A stretch of 63,282 bases of DNA from Pirellulales bacterium (GTDB lineage Bacteria > Planctomycetota > Planctomycetia > Pirellulales > JALHPA01): contig JANRLT010000061.1 of NCBI GenBank assembly GCA_033762255.1, positions 1-63,282 of the forward strand, given 5' to 3'. Of this stretch, positions 55,000 through 63,144 are shown piece by piece. The notes below the pieces were generated by a model, which made no database searches, was not told the DNA's origin, and saw only the letters and a program-made list of their open reading frames with translations. The number at the start of each line of letters is the position of its first letter. The stretch's first letter is position 1. A program made the translations under genes and the position numbers.

Positions 55000-55508
55000 G
55001 GGGGGTTGGGGGGTGACGTTGATAAGGGATTCCAGATTGCCTGTCGCCACGGAAATTACCTTTGTCCACGAAAATGGGAAGTTTGGGGACCCTGGCACAA
55101 CCACCCCCATGAATTCGACCTGACAGCAGGTTTCATAGGCTGGTTGTGGCGGCGGTTCAATAGACTTAGCGAAAACGGATAGTCTGTAGTTACCCCAAAC
55201 TCCCGATTTGGGGAATGCCGTTTCAAACTTTTGGAATGAAATTCCCCACCAAATTTATCGTTTAGGGACTAATTTGAACAGCAGTCTCATAAAATCGCCA
55301 TGATTGCGGGAGGCCGTAATGCTACAGCAGAAGGGTACTATACCCGATATTGGAGACGAAAAGGCTGATTTCAGGTGAGAGCCGGAATAACCAAAAATGG
55401 ATTGAATAAGAATGTTACGATGTTGTTAAATTAAATGCTAGTAATGGTTTATAGCAATTTACTGTATGGATGATCGGTCTGGAATGTGTCGCAAAACTGC
55501 TGAAAACA
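55000..55508. other. Intergenic stretch upstream of accD
   Basis: About 510 bases, of which 55000-55110 may be part of accD. The rest is AT-rich between 55230 and 55500. No RNA gene or riboswitch was recognised. Confidence 0.45.
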
Positions 55509-56114
55509 TCAATTGGCGGAACTAACGGTAAAATTCATTTCCGTTCGCCAGGTTTTGGCATGTAATTCTAATTCGGTCGTGGTGGCCGCCTGCTCAAAAA
55601 CCTTCCAAAAATCAAATTCTCCCCCGGGGTCCAGTTGTGCGGCAAACCAACTGGCCAGCGGTTCGGCCACGATAATCGCCACACGCCCCTGGGAATGCTT
55701 TTTGGCGATTTTTTCCAATCCCGCTTCCAGTCGCTTGGCCGCAGTCGTGATCACTTCGCCTTGCGGCGGGCAAACGCTTTCTGGATGCTCTTGCCATTGT
55801 TTATAGACCTTAGGCTGTTTATGGCGGATGTCATCGATCAGCATCCCCTGCCAAAGGCCGAGATTCATATTGGCAAATTGTTCACATTTATAAACTTTGG
55901 CCCGCAACGGTTTGGCAAGCAAATTTGCCGATTCGACGCAGGCCGTTTGGTTGCCGCAGTAAATCGCCGTCCAGGTTTGCTCCTGAAGTTTGACCGCCAA
56001 TTGGCGAATTTGGTCCTGGCCCGCTGGCGAAAGTGGCAAATCCAGATTGCCGGCAATCCGTTCTTGCTCGTCATAAAACGTTTGCCCGGGACGGATTAGA
56101 ACTGTTTGTAACAT
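55509..56114 (-). CDS. Histidine-phosphatase superfamily protein without catalytic histidines
   Basis: Family members use a His in the N-terminal RHG motif as phosphoryl acceptor and a second His late in the sequence. This 201-residue protein aligns over its length (LDLPLSPAGQDQIRQLAVKL, ANMNLGLWQGMLIDDIRHKQ, RLEAGLEKIAKKHSQGRVAI), but the RHG is RPG (residues 8-10) and the later 'SHG' is VAEP (149-152). Both catalytic histidines are therefore missing, so it is probably not a phosphatase. It may bind a phospho-ligand or a partner. The frame is intact, which argues for a function. It lies 50 bases downstream of rpe on the same strand, so co-transcription is likely. Confidence 0.82.
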   Translation of the reverse strand: MLQTVLIRPGQTFYDEQERIAGNLDLPLSPAGQDQIRQLAVKLQEQTWTAIYCGNQTACVESANLLAKPLRAKVYKCEQFANMNLGLWQGMLIDDIRHKQPKVYKQWQEHPESVCPPQGEVITTAAKRLEAGLEKIAKKHSQGRVAIIVAEPLASWFAAQLDPGGEFDFWKVFEQAATTTELELHAKTWRTEMNFTVSSAN

Positions 56115-56163
56115 ACAATGTTGATCCTAGATTTTTAATTTCCGGTGATTGGTCCCCAGGGGA

Positions 56164-56922
56164 CTAAGCAAGATTGTCAGAACCGGCGGCGGCCAACCTA
56201 GTCAGGCTGTTGATTGCCGCGGCGTAGTCTTTTTGGCGAAAAATACCCGAACCCACCACAAACAATTGTGCCCCGGCGGCGGCACAAGAGCTAATCGTTT
56301 GCGCATTGATGCCGCCATCCACCTCCAACAACAATTCGGGATTGCTGGCGCGCGACCAGTCGCGGATTTGGCGTAATTTGTCGAGTGCGGTGTCGTCAAA
56401 CGCCTGTCCGCCAAAACCTGGTTGCACACTCATGGGAAGCACCAGATCGCAATCCGCCAAAAAAGGTTGCACCGCGGCGGCTGGCGTGGAGGGATTGAGA
56501 GCTAACCCGGCCGCTGCGCCCAAGGAGTGAATTTCTTTTAGCAACGGCCGCGGATCGCGCACGGCTTCGATGTGAATCGTCAAGACATTCGCCCCGGCGT
56601 CGCGATAGTGCCGCAGATAATCCGCGGGATTGCTAATCATCAAATGGACATCCAAGACAAGATTCGTGCAACGGCGGCAGGCTTCGACAATTGTCAGCCC
56701 ATAGGTCAAATTCGGGACAAAATGTCCATCCATGACATCCAGGTGCAGACAGGCCGTTCCGGCAGCTTCTAAGCGGAAGATTTCCTCCGCCAGTCGGCCA
56801 AAATCGCACAACAGCAAAGAAGGCAACACCGCCGGACAGTGCGCGCGCAATTCGCGCAACCGGGCCCTACCTGCTGTATTTACTAGAGAGTCTGCGGACA
56901 CAAAGCCCGGAGCCAGGATCAC
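56164..56922 (-). CDS. rpe: Ribulose-phosphate 3-epimerase
   Basis: Rpe interconverts ribulose 5-phosphate and xylulose 5-phosphate in the pentose phosphate and Calvin pathways. The 252-residue protein has the TIM-barrel landmarks LPSLLLCDFGRLAEEIFRLE, CLHLDVMDGHFVPNLTYGL (metal-binding His/Asp), LVLDVHLMISNPADYL, MSVQPGFGGQAFDDTALDKL and LLEVDGGINAQTISSCAAAG. The start is GTG at 56922; about 30 residues precede the conserved 'PSLL', slightly more than normal. It lies 49 bases from the histidine-phosphatase-like gene. Confidence 0.94.
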   Translation of the reverse strand: MILAPGFVSADSLVNTAGRARLRELRAHCPAVLPSLLLCDFGRLAEEIFRLEAAGTACLHLDVMDGHFVPNLTYGLTIVEACRRCTNLVLDVHLMISNPADYLRHYRDAGANVLTIHIEAVRDPRPLLKEIHSLGAAAGLALNPSTPAAAVQPFLADCDLVLPMSVQPGFGGQAFDDTALDKLRQIRDWSRASNPELLLEVDGGINAQTISSCAAAGAQLFVVGSGIFRQKDYAAAINSLTRLAAAGSDNLA

Positions 56923-57331
56923 CCGTGATCCATGCTTTCCTCCTGTCGCGAATCGCCAAGGATGAGTGTTGCGATAACGCTAACAGGCTGGGAAAAATGG
57001 GTTGACCTGGGTCTCCCTCTGGGAGAATGGCGTATTGCGAGTGTTGAACATCAACACCCGGTTTTGCATCGTAAAGCTCGTACCGTCATAAAATGCGATA
57101 GCCAAGCCTTCGAAACGTCCGGCGCTTTCCCCGCCCAACGCTACATGAATTGTAGCAGATATTGGCAAGAATTTACACGCGCGGGTGAAAAGATTGTCCT
57201 AAGTTCATGGTGTGCAATCCTTTAAAATTTGCGGCATCATTTTTGCTAAGATTACGAATTTTCATTTTTGGCTTAGCTAATATGCCAATTCCTCATTGTT
57301 TTCCGAGTACTGACAGAAAAAGAACACAAGA
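56923..57331. other. Intergenic stretch with a weak open frame
   Basis: About 410 bases. A minus-strand frame at 56980-57168 reads VALGGESAGRFEGLAIAFYD, a plausible but unassigned protein fragment without a good start. It may be a remnant. No RNA gene was recognised. Confidence 0.4.
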
Positions 57332-58102
57332 TCATCGTTCCAATTCAGCCACCTTGGGCAGGTCTTCCAAATTTTTTAAGCCAAAGAGTTTTAAAAAGCG
57401 GGGGGTCGTGCGATACAGGGGGGTGCGGGGAGATTCAGGCGGTCGTTCGAGCTGTAACAACTGTCGCCGCACTAACTGGCTCAGGATGGCTCCGCTGGGC
57501 GTCCCTCTTTGCTGTTCCACCGCCTCGCTGGTTAATGGCTGGTTGTAAGCCACAATTGCCAAAACATCCACCGCCGCCGGCGACAAGCGCGCTGGACGCA
57601 CCCGTCCAAAGAGGGCGTCGCGCATCCGGGCGTACTCGCTTCGCAGGCTTAGGCGATACCCGCCAGCCAAACTTTCGATGGTATAAGGGCAGTCCGCCGC
57701 GACATAAAAGTGATTGAGATCCCGCACCAGTTCGTCAATCTCCGCCGCCGTGACGCCCCGCATCAAACTGGCCAGATGCGCGCTGCTAATTGGTTGCTGA
57801 TCGGGCCGTCCGACAAAGAGCATGACCTCGACCAGCGAACGGGGTGTGATGGGGCAAACCGCTTCATCCGGGTTGCCAGGGTGCAAAATATCCCCGGCGT
57901 CTTCGCTCCCGCGGATATCGCCGGGGATTGCGCTTTGCGACGAATTCGCGGCATCCAACAGGGGATCCGTGCCGTCGACAACGGGAATAGAATAGGGATC
58001 ATCCCCCTGGCGCAAGAGCGACTGAAACGCTTGGCTTAGTTGATCCAGCGAAAACCCCGCGTCCAACGCGGGATTGCCGCTGTCTGGATTGTCCACACCC
58101 AT
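57332..58102 (-). CDS. scpB: Segregation and condensation protein B
   Basis: ScpB forms the Smc-ScpA-ScpB condensin that organises and segregates the chromosome. The 256-residue protein has an N-terminal extension of about 80 residues that is Asp/Ser-rich and not typical of the family, then the winged-helix core (RSLVEVMLFVGRPDQQPISS, GGYRLSLRSEYARMRDAL, RLSPAAVDVLAIVAYNQPLT, VEQQRGTPSGAILSQLVRRQ) and a short tail. scpA is not in the window. It is 45 bases from the sugar epimerase gene upstream. Confidence 0.93.
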   Translation of the reverse strand: MGVDNPDSGNPALDAGFSLDQLSQAFQSLLRQGDDPYSIPVVDGTDPLLDAANSSQSAIPGDIRGSEDAGDILHPGNPDEAVCPITPRSLVEVMLFVGRPDQQPISSAHLASLMRGVTAAEIDELVRDLNHFYVAADCPYTIESLAGGYRLSLRSEYARMRDALFGRVRPARLSPAAVDVLAIVAYNQPLTSEAVEQQRGTPSGAILSQLVRRQLLQLERPPESPRTPLYRTTPRFLKLFGLKNLEDLPKVAELER

Positions 58103-58147
58103 GTTGACGAAGACCTCTTGCCGCGAGTCAGGTTCATTCCAGCTATT

Positions 58148-58996
58148 TTAGCCGCGTTTGCCTACCTCTTTTTTCATAAAAGCCAGGCCTTCCTTGGCCA
58201 GTTGCATTTCGTCGTCAAACATTCGCCGCCAGATTTTGGTTGCGGCGCTGATGCCCGGCAAGGCCAAGCCAAACGCTTCGACCACGAGCCAACCGTTGTA
58301 TTTCACCTCATGCAAGGCGTTAAAGGTCTCGTTCCAACCGATCTCCCCCTGACCCGGTGTGCTGCGGTCGTTCTCGCTAATATGCACATGATACAAATGC
58401 GGTGCCGCCAATCGTATCGCCGTGGAAATATCCTTCTCCTCGATATTGGCGTGAAACGTGTCGTACATCATCCCGCAAGCGGGATGATCCACCGCCTTGA
58501 CAAAGCGCACCATTTGGGCGGCGCAATTAAGAAAATACAATTCAAACCGGTTGAGATATTCGCAGGCCAGCCGCACATTGGCCTGCCCCGCGTGCTCGGC
58601 GACTTGCCGCATGCTTTCCACACCCCATTTAAACTCATCCTCGGTGGGGCCTTTGCCGGTGAATTCGCCGATTGCCGAATGAAACGGCCCGAGCAGCGTC
58701 TCCGCCCCGATCGCCGCGCAGCAATCCACGGTTAATTTATTGTTTTGCACGCCCAAGGCGCGTACTTTCGCATCGGGACTAATGGGATTATCAGCCGCTC
58801 CTCGCACCGCTACCGCCGTGCAGGCCAAACCCAGGTCGGTCAACTTCTTTTTCCAGGGGATAAACAATTCGGGTCGGGGGTCAAAGATCGGCACTTCCAC
58901 GCCATCGTAACCCAGCGCTTTTAATTGTTCCAAAATCGGCAGCAGACCGTCATGCAGGTGATCGGTCCACAACAGCAAATTCATGCCGTATTTCAT
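58148..58996 (-). CDS. Sugar phosphate isomerase/epimerase (TIM barrel)
   Basis: The 282-residue protein is a xylose-isomerase-like TIM barrel: YGMNLLLWTDHLHDGLLPIL, YDGVEVPIF, LACEYLNRFELYFLNCAAQM (metal-ligand Glu), GMMYDTFHANIEEKDI (Asp/His), LYHVHISENDRSTPGQGEIG and WLVVEAFG (Glu). The pattern resembles D-tagatose/D-psicose 3-epimerases, but related sugar isomerases are too close to separate. It is probably cytoplasmic, as no export signal is seen. Confidence 0.9.
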   Translation of the reverse strand: MKYGMNLLLWTDHLHDGLLPILEQLKALGYDGVEVPIFDPRPELFIPWKKKLTDLGLACTAVAVRGAADNPISPDAKVRALGVQNNKLTVDCCAAIGAETLLGPFHSAIGEFTGKGPTEDEFKWGVESMRQVAEHAGQANVRLACEYLNRFELYFLNCAAQMVRFVKAVDHPACGMMYDTFHANIEEKDISTAIRLAAPHLYHVHISENDRSTPGQGEIGWNETFNALHEVKYNGWLVVEAFGLALPGISAATKIWRRMFDDEMQLAKEGLAFMKKEVGKRG

Positions 58997-59436
58997 CGGG
59001 CAAGTCCTTTGATAACAGAGTGTGGGCGTGGGTACCCCAAAAATGGGTCAGGGGAAACGACAAGGCCAAAAAATCTATTCACGGACGAATTTTCCCTATG
59101 GTGACAGATTTTGCGGCCAGGGGCAACAGAGGGTAAAGCGGAAGTTGTATTCTCGTTATTTTTATGGGGAAAATCGCTAGCCCCCCCTCGTTGAATTCGT
59201 CCCTCGCTAAAAATTCACGTTGGCTTTTTTGGCCAGGCCGGGGAAGGTAGCGGGAAATATTTTAAAAAAACGACCCCGACTTGCATCCAACCGGCAACAT
59301 CGGGCGAATTCATGGTTGAGCGCTCAGATTGGAAATTTTGACGGGAGAATGTTAGTCATGCCGTTCCCTTATGGCGTGCTTGGTAATTCTCCACACAATT
59401 TAGTGACATTTTTACCCCACAATTCAGGAGTTATTT
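58997..59436. other. Intergenic stretch upstream of the fasciclin gene
   Basis: About 440 bases between divergent genes. GCATCC (59283-59288) and GCGAAT (59304-59309) lie 15 bases apart; these resemble, with one mismatch each, the CCATCC/CCGAAT pair I recall for mycobacterial SigK promoters (usual spacing 16-17). This is a suggestion only. A GGAG ribosome binding site precedes the fasciclin ATG. Confidence 0.4.
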
Positions 59437-60003
59437 ATGAAGATCAGTCTTTTTGCCCTTTTAGCGGTTGCCACCGGACTGTTTGTTGGTCAGATGTCTT
59501 ATGCTGGCAAGCCCTGTGCCGCCAGTCGTGCCCAAGCTTCCGCTGCCTACCGTGGCCATGCCGTCCAGCATGTCGCGTTCGCCAAGGAAGAAGCCAAAGA
59601 TATTGTCGACACAGCCGTGGGAGCCGAAGGTTTTAAGACCTTGGTCGCCGCTGTCAAGGCCGCGGACCTGGTTGAAACCCTCAAGGGCAAAGGTCCTTTT
59701 ACGGTGTTTGCACCCACGGATGAAGCATTTGCCAAGCTTCCCAAGGGTACCGTGGAAGAACTGCTCAAGCCGGAAAATAAGGACAAGTTGGTGGCCGTGC
59801 TGACGTATCACGTGGTGCCGGGCAAGGTTTTGGCCGCCGATGTGGTCAAGCTGAAAGAAGCCAAAACTGTCCAAGGCACCGCCGCCAAAATCACCGTCAA
59901 GGAGGGCAAAGTGATGGTGGACGACGCGAATGTGGTCAAAACCGACATCATGTGCGCCAATGGCGTGATCCATGTCATTGACTCAGTCATCCTGCCCAAG
60001 TAA
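59437..60003 (+). CDS. Fasciclin (FAS1) domain exported protein
   Basis: The 188-residue protein has a signal peptide ([20 protein letters not shown]...YAG) and one FAS1 domain: [40 protein letters not shown] (the conserved [11 protein letters not shown]1 motif), [14 protein letters not shown] and [10 protein letters not shown] at the end (H2-like). FAS1 proteins mediate adhesion and surface interactions. A GGAG with good spacing precedes the ATG. It sits directly before an ECF sigma/anti-sigma pair, with a hairpin between (60009-60042), so its expression may be under that factor. Confidence 0.94.
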   Translation: MKISLFALLAVATGLFVGQMSYAGKPCAASRAQASAAYRGHAVQHVAFAKEEAKDIVDTAVGAEGFKTLVAAVKAADLVETLKGKGPFTVFAPTDEAFAKLPKGTVEELLKPENKDKLVAVLTYHVVPGKVLAADVVKLKEAKTVQGTAAKITVKEGKVMVDDANVVKTDIMCANGVIHVIDSVILPK

Positions 60004-60008
60004 GTTAA

Positions 60009-60042
60009 TTTTCCGTAACTATGAAAGTTTAACTACGGAAAA
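60009..60042 (+). terminator. Stem-loop between the fasciclin and sigma genes
   Basis: TTTTCCGTA (60009-60017) and TACGGAAAA (60034-60042) form a perfect 9-bp stem with a 16-base loop, 5 bases after the fasciclin stop and 10 bases before the sigma frame. Without a T-run it may act as a partial terminator or as a stability element that lowers sigma expression relative to fasciclin. Confidence 0.65.
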
Positions 60043-60051
60043 TCTTCGAAA

Positions 60052-60624
60052 TTGGATGGCAATTGGCTTGTGACTGACTTGATTTTGCCACGCATAGCCG
60101 CTGGAGACACCACCGCCGTACGCGATTGTTTATCGCGTTACGGCGGTTTGGTTTGGTCCCTTGCGCAGCGTTGCTTGGCCAATCCCACCGATTGCGAGGA
60201 AGCAACCCAAGAAATATTTATAGAAATTTGGCAACAAGCCGAGCGTTTTGATCCAAACCTGGGTTCGGAAACCGGCTTTATCAGCCTGTTAGCCCGCCGC
60301 CGGTTGATTGATCGCTTGCGTCGGGCCAATCGTCAACCCAACACATCTTCCATTACTGACGACATTACCGTGCCGCTTGCCCCCAACAGCTCCTGCCCGT
60401 TGGAATTGGCCGAAACCACCGCCCAGGTGCGTGAACGGTTGGCCAAACTGCGCCCAGCGGAGCGGCAGGCGGTTCAACTGTCGATTTGTGACGGACTGAG
60501 CCATGCCGAAATCTCGGCCCAGACGGGACAGCCGCTGGGGACGGTAAAATCCCACGTTCGCCGGGGTTTACAGTTTTTGCGTCAGATGTTTGTCGCCGAC
60601 CTTGAGCAAGGGGGCGTGACATGA
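60052..60624 (+). CDS. ECF RNA polymerase sigma factor (SigK-like)
   Basis: The 190-residue protein has region 2 (RYGGLVWSLAQRCLANPTDC, EEATQEIFIEIWQQAERFDP, FISLLARRRLIDRLRRANRQ) and region 4 (LRPAERQAVQLSICDGLSHA, EISAQTGQPLGTVKSHVRRG). It overlaps the anti-sigma gene by ATGA, indicating translational coupling. It looks like the SigK/RskA class: an ECF factor paired with an RskA-type anti-sigma. The frame opens with TTG at 60052; GTG at 60070 (VTDLILPRIAAGD) is an equally good start. Its likely target, the fasciclin gene, lies directly upstream. Confidence 0.93.
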   Translation: MDGNWLVTDLILPRIAAGDTTAVRDCLSRYGGLVWSLAQRCLANPTDCEEATQEIFIEIWQQAERFDPNLGSETGFISLLARRRLIDRLRRANRQPNTSSITDDITVPLAPNSSCPLELAETTAQVRERLAKLRPAERQAVQLSICDGLSHAEISAQTGQPLGTVKSHVRRGLQFLRQMFVADLEQGGVT

Positions 60625-61583
60625 ATTTCACCGAGAACCCCCGTGAAGAGCGGTATTGGGAACTGCTGGAACAACATCTGGCGGGGAGCCTGAATCCCCA
60701 GGAAGCCGCCGAGTTTGCCCGCCTGAGCGCGGAATTTTATCCCGCTGCCGAAAATCCGCCCGGAACAGATCCCCATTTGGCCAGTCAAATCGGAGTTACA
60801 ACCGATCTGGCCCACTGGAAAGAACTGGCGGGACTGGTCGTTGCCGCCCAAGCGGTCCCCAATTACCAGGAATTGCCCGGATCCCTGGCCGAAAAAATCC
60901 TAGCCACAGCCACCCTGCCGGATCATAGGCAAACGACGCGCAAAGGCTTCGCATCGCAGCCGGTCCACGTCGCCAGTGCCGGTACATTGCATGGCGATCC
61001 ACGCCCGTCTCGCCCAGACTCGGCAAATGTTACCCCTGCCCAGCAATCCCTCTGGTCGCGAGAAATGGGGGCTTGGTTGGTGGCGGCGGCAAGTATTTTT
61101 TTAGCATTTGTGACGTTGCTCAATCGCGCCTCGGACAGATCTAGGGACATCGTTGTGGTGCCACCTCCACCCAATGCCGCCGTCCAGCGAGAGGAAATGC
61201 TTGCCCGGGCGGGTCAGGAAAACGCCCAGATTATCCGCCGCGACTGGACCGCCACGATGGACCCCGCCGCCCTAGGGGCCAGCGGTGACGTGGTCTGGGA
61301 TAACGCGGCCCAGCGTGGATATATGCGTTTTCGAGGCTTGCCGGTCAATGATCCCCGCCAGGAACAGTACCAACTGTGGATCTTTGACACCGCGCAGAAT
61401 GAAAAATACCCGATTGACGGAGGGGTTTTTGATATCGAGCGGGGGACGGGGGATATTATTATTCCCATTCAGGCAAAACTGGCGGTCCAGCAGCCGACGT
61501 TATTTGCGATCACGGTGGAAAAGCCAGGTGGCGTGGTTGTTTCCGACCGTTCGCGCTTGCCTCTCTTGGCCAAGGTGGAGTAA
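60621..61583 (+). CDS. RskA-like anti-sigma factor
   Basis: The 320-residue protein has an N-terminal cytoplasmic part (YWELLEQHLAGSLNPQEAAE, typical of anti-sigma domains that hold the sigma factor). A single membrane helix follows near 150-170 (MGAWLVAAASIFLAFVTLLN), then a periplasmic C-terminal domain of the RskA family (MRFRGLPVNDPRQEQYQLWI, FDTAQNEKYPIDGGVFDIER, PTLFAITVEKPGGVVVSDRS). Such proteins release their sigma factor after regulated proteolysis. It starts within the sigma stop (ATGA). Confidence 0.92.
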   Translation: MNFTENPREERYWELLEQHLAGSLNPQEAAEFARLSAEFYPAAENPPGTDPHLASQIGVTTDLAHWKELAGLVVAAQAVPNYQELPGSLAEKILATATLPDHRQTTRKGFASQPVHVASAGTLHGDPRPSRPDSANVTPAQQSLWSREMGAWLVAAASIFLAFVTLLNRASDRSRDIVVVPPPPNAAVQREEMLARAGQENAQIIRRDWTATMDPAALGASGDVVWDNAAQRGYMRFRGLPVNDPRQEQYQLWIFDTAQNEKYPIDGGVFDIERGTGDIIIPIQAKLAVQQPTLFAITVEKPGGVVVSDRSRLPLLAKVE

Positions 61584-61649
61584 GGTAATGAATGTTTGAA
61601 AGAAGCATGCCCATGGCAGAATCCGGCCATAAACACAGATCCTGTGCAA

Positions 61650-61687
61650 TCCGCATTCTTCATTCATCATTCTTCATTCATCATTTA
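61650..61687. repeat. Simple-word repeat ATTCTTCATTCATC
   Basis: The words CATTCTTCATTCAT and CATTCTTCATTCATCATTT follow each other directly before the Tat epimerase. It belongs with the other low-complexity gene-border phrases in this window. Confidence 0.6.
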
Positions 61688-61699
61688 CCCCCTTCCCCC

Positions 61700-62695
61700 A
61701 TGTCTTCCCCCTCCCGTCGGCATTTTTTACAAACTTTGGGCGTGGCCGCCGCGGCTGGTATTGCGACGCGGCAGACAGGTCAGACGTCAACTGTCCTCGC
61801 GGCGGATGTGGCCCCCGTGCCGTCAACCGCCACCCACCAGGCAACCGCAACTCGCCAGCCCCCCGAGCGGACGCATTTGGGCGTGTCAACGTACTCCTTT
61901 TGGCAGTTTAACCGAGAGGACTGGCGCGACCTGGGCAAGTGCATCGACGCCGCGGCGGAAATGGGCTTTGACGGGGTGGAGATATTACACCGTCAAATGG
62001 TTGACGAGTCCAACGCCACGCTGCAAGGGCTAAAAAAGCGGGCGTTTGTCAATGGTCTATCGCTGTGCGGGTTTTCCACGCACCAGGGATTTGTTTCGCC
62101 CGATCCGGCCGAGCGGAAAAAAAACATCGACCATACCATTCACTGCATTGAGTTGGCCTACGCGATGGGCATTCCCACGATGCGGGTCAATACGGGCCGC
62201 TGGGGGACGAGCAAGGATTTTGACGCCCTGATGGCCAATCGCGGCATCGAGCCAAACCTGCCTGGCTATACCGATGAGGACGGCTACAAATGGGTGATCG
62301 ACAGTTTGGCCCAATGCCTGCCCGCCGCCGAAAAATGCGGCGTCTACCTGGGATTAGAAAATCACTGGGGGCTGGGCCGCACACCAGAGGGGGTGCTAAA
62401 AATCATCAAAGCAATCGATAGTCCCTGGCTAAAGGCGACGCTGGACACGGGAAACTTCCTGGAGGACCCCTATGACCGGCTGGAACTGATGGCCCCTCAG
62501 GCGATCCTGGTCCAGGCCAAGACGTACTACGGCGGCGGCCTGTGGTACAGCCTGGATTTGGATTATCCCCGCATCGCCAAAATGCTGGCCAAGCACAACT
62601 ATCGCGGGTGGATCTCGCTCGAGTTTGAGGGAAAAGAAGACCCAGCGACGGGGGTCAAGAAGAGCATTGAGTTGCTCAGAGGGGCATTTGGGTAA
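61700..62695 (+). CDS. Sugar phosphate isomerase/epimerase with Tat-type leader
   Basis: The 331-residue protein begins MSSPSRRHFLQTLGVAAAAG, a twin-arginine leader. A xylose-isomerase-like TIM barrel follows: LGVSTYSFWQFNREDWRDLG, MGFDGVEILHRQMVDES, MRVNTGRWGTSKDFDALMAN, GVYLGLENHWGLGRTPEGVL (metal-ligand Glu), LKATLDTGNFLEDPYDRLEL and WISLEFEGKEDPATGV. It is presumably exported and acts on sugars in the periplasm. An open frame upstream to 61592 would remove the twin-arginine from the N-terminus. The preceding anti-sigma gene is 116 bases upstream, so the two might be linked, but this is not shown. Confidence 0.9.
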   Translation: MSSPSRRHFLQTLGVAAAAGIATRQTGQTSTVLAADVAPVPSTATHQATATRQPPERTHLGVSTYSFWQFNREDWRDLGKCIDAAAEMGFDGVEILHRQMVDESNATLQGLKKRAFVNGLSLCGFSTHQGFVSPDPAERKKNIDHTIHCIELAYAMGIPTMRVNTGRWGTSKDFDALMANRGIEPNLPGYTDEDGYKWVIDSLAQCLPAAEKCGVYLGLENHWGLGRTPEGVLKIIKAIDSPWLKATLDTGNFLEDPYDRLELMAPQAILVQAKTYYGGGLWYSLDLDYPRIAKMLAKHNYRGWISLEFEGKEDPATGVKKSIELLRGAFG

Positions 62696-62984
62696 GGGGG
62701 GAGGCACTGTAACAATAAAATGTGCATTTTTCTATTTGTGTGGTGGTGACGCAAGGCACTGGTTGACGTACGCGGATTTACGTATAGGTGGTTAATGTAG
62801 TACGGCGAGTCAGGCGGAATTAGGTTGTGCAACTACAGTAGGGTGGTACAGCCAATTAACATGGCGATGTCAATGACAACAATCCTTTGCTGCCCAATTA
62901 TGAGCGGAGTGGATTCGCGCCTGTAGAGCAGTATCTTTTTTCCTCCCCAAATAAAGTAATTCTCAATCTCTGCCGCCCGACCGG
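62696..62984. other. Intergenic stretch before the ATPase remnant
   Basis: About 290 bases. No protein frame or RNA gene was recognised. It ends at the stop codon of the DUF2075-like remnant. Confidence 0.45.
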
Positions 62985-63144
62985 TCAAATTGTTTTAAAG
63001 CCGATTCTTCGCAAGTAGCTGTATGTGTCATCATAATATTCTGGCTTACGAGTGGGATCTGATTCGGAACCATCAGGCACAACGATCACCATACCTTGAC
63101 GCGCACGCGTTAGCAATACTCGATAAGCGTTCTTCATGTGAAGT
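62985..63144 (-). pseudogene. C-terminal remnant of a DUF2075-type ATPase/helicase gene
   Basis: On the minus strand the frame reads LHMKNAYRVLLTRARQGMVI, then VVPDGSESDPTRKPEYYDDT and YSYLRRIGFKTI, with a stop at 62985. The block 'KNAYRVLLTRARQGMVI' and 'DPTR.PEYYD' is characteristic of the C-terminal helicase motif VI region of DUF2075/Schlafen-like DNA/RNA helicase-domain proteins. The frame runs to 63144, where the IS begins. Only the C-terminus is present, so this is the 3' half of a gene cut by the IS; the 5' part is beyond the window. Confidence 0.8.

Noticed and set aside
56980-57168. A 62-residue protein upstream of rpe
   Set aside because: It starts with TTG, lacks a ribosome binding site and I recognise no family. 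A decayed gene fragment is possible but unsupported.
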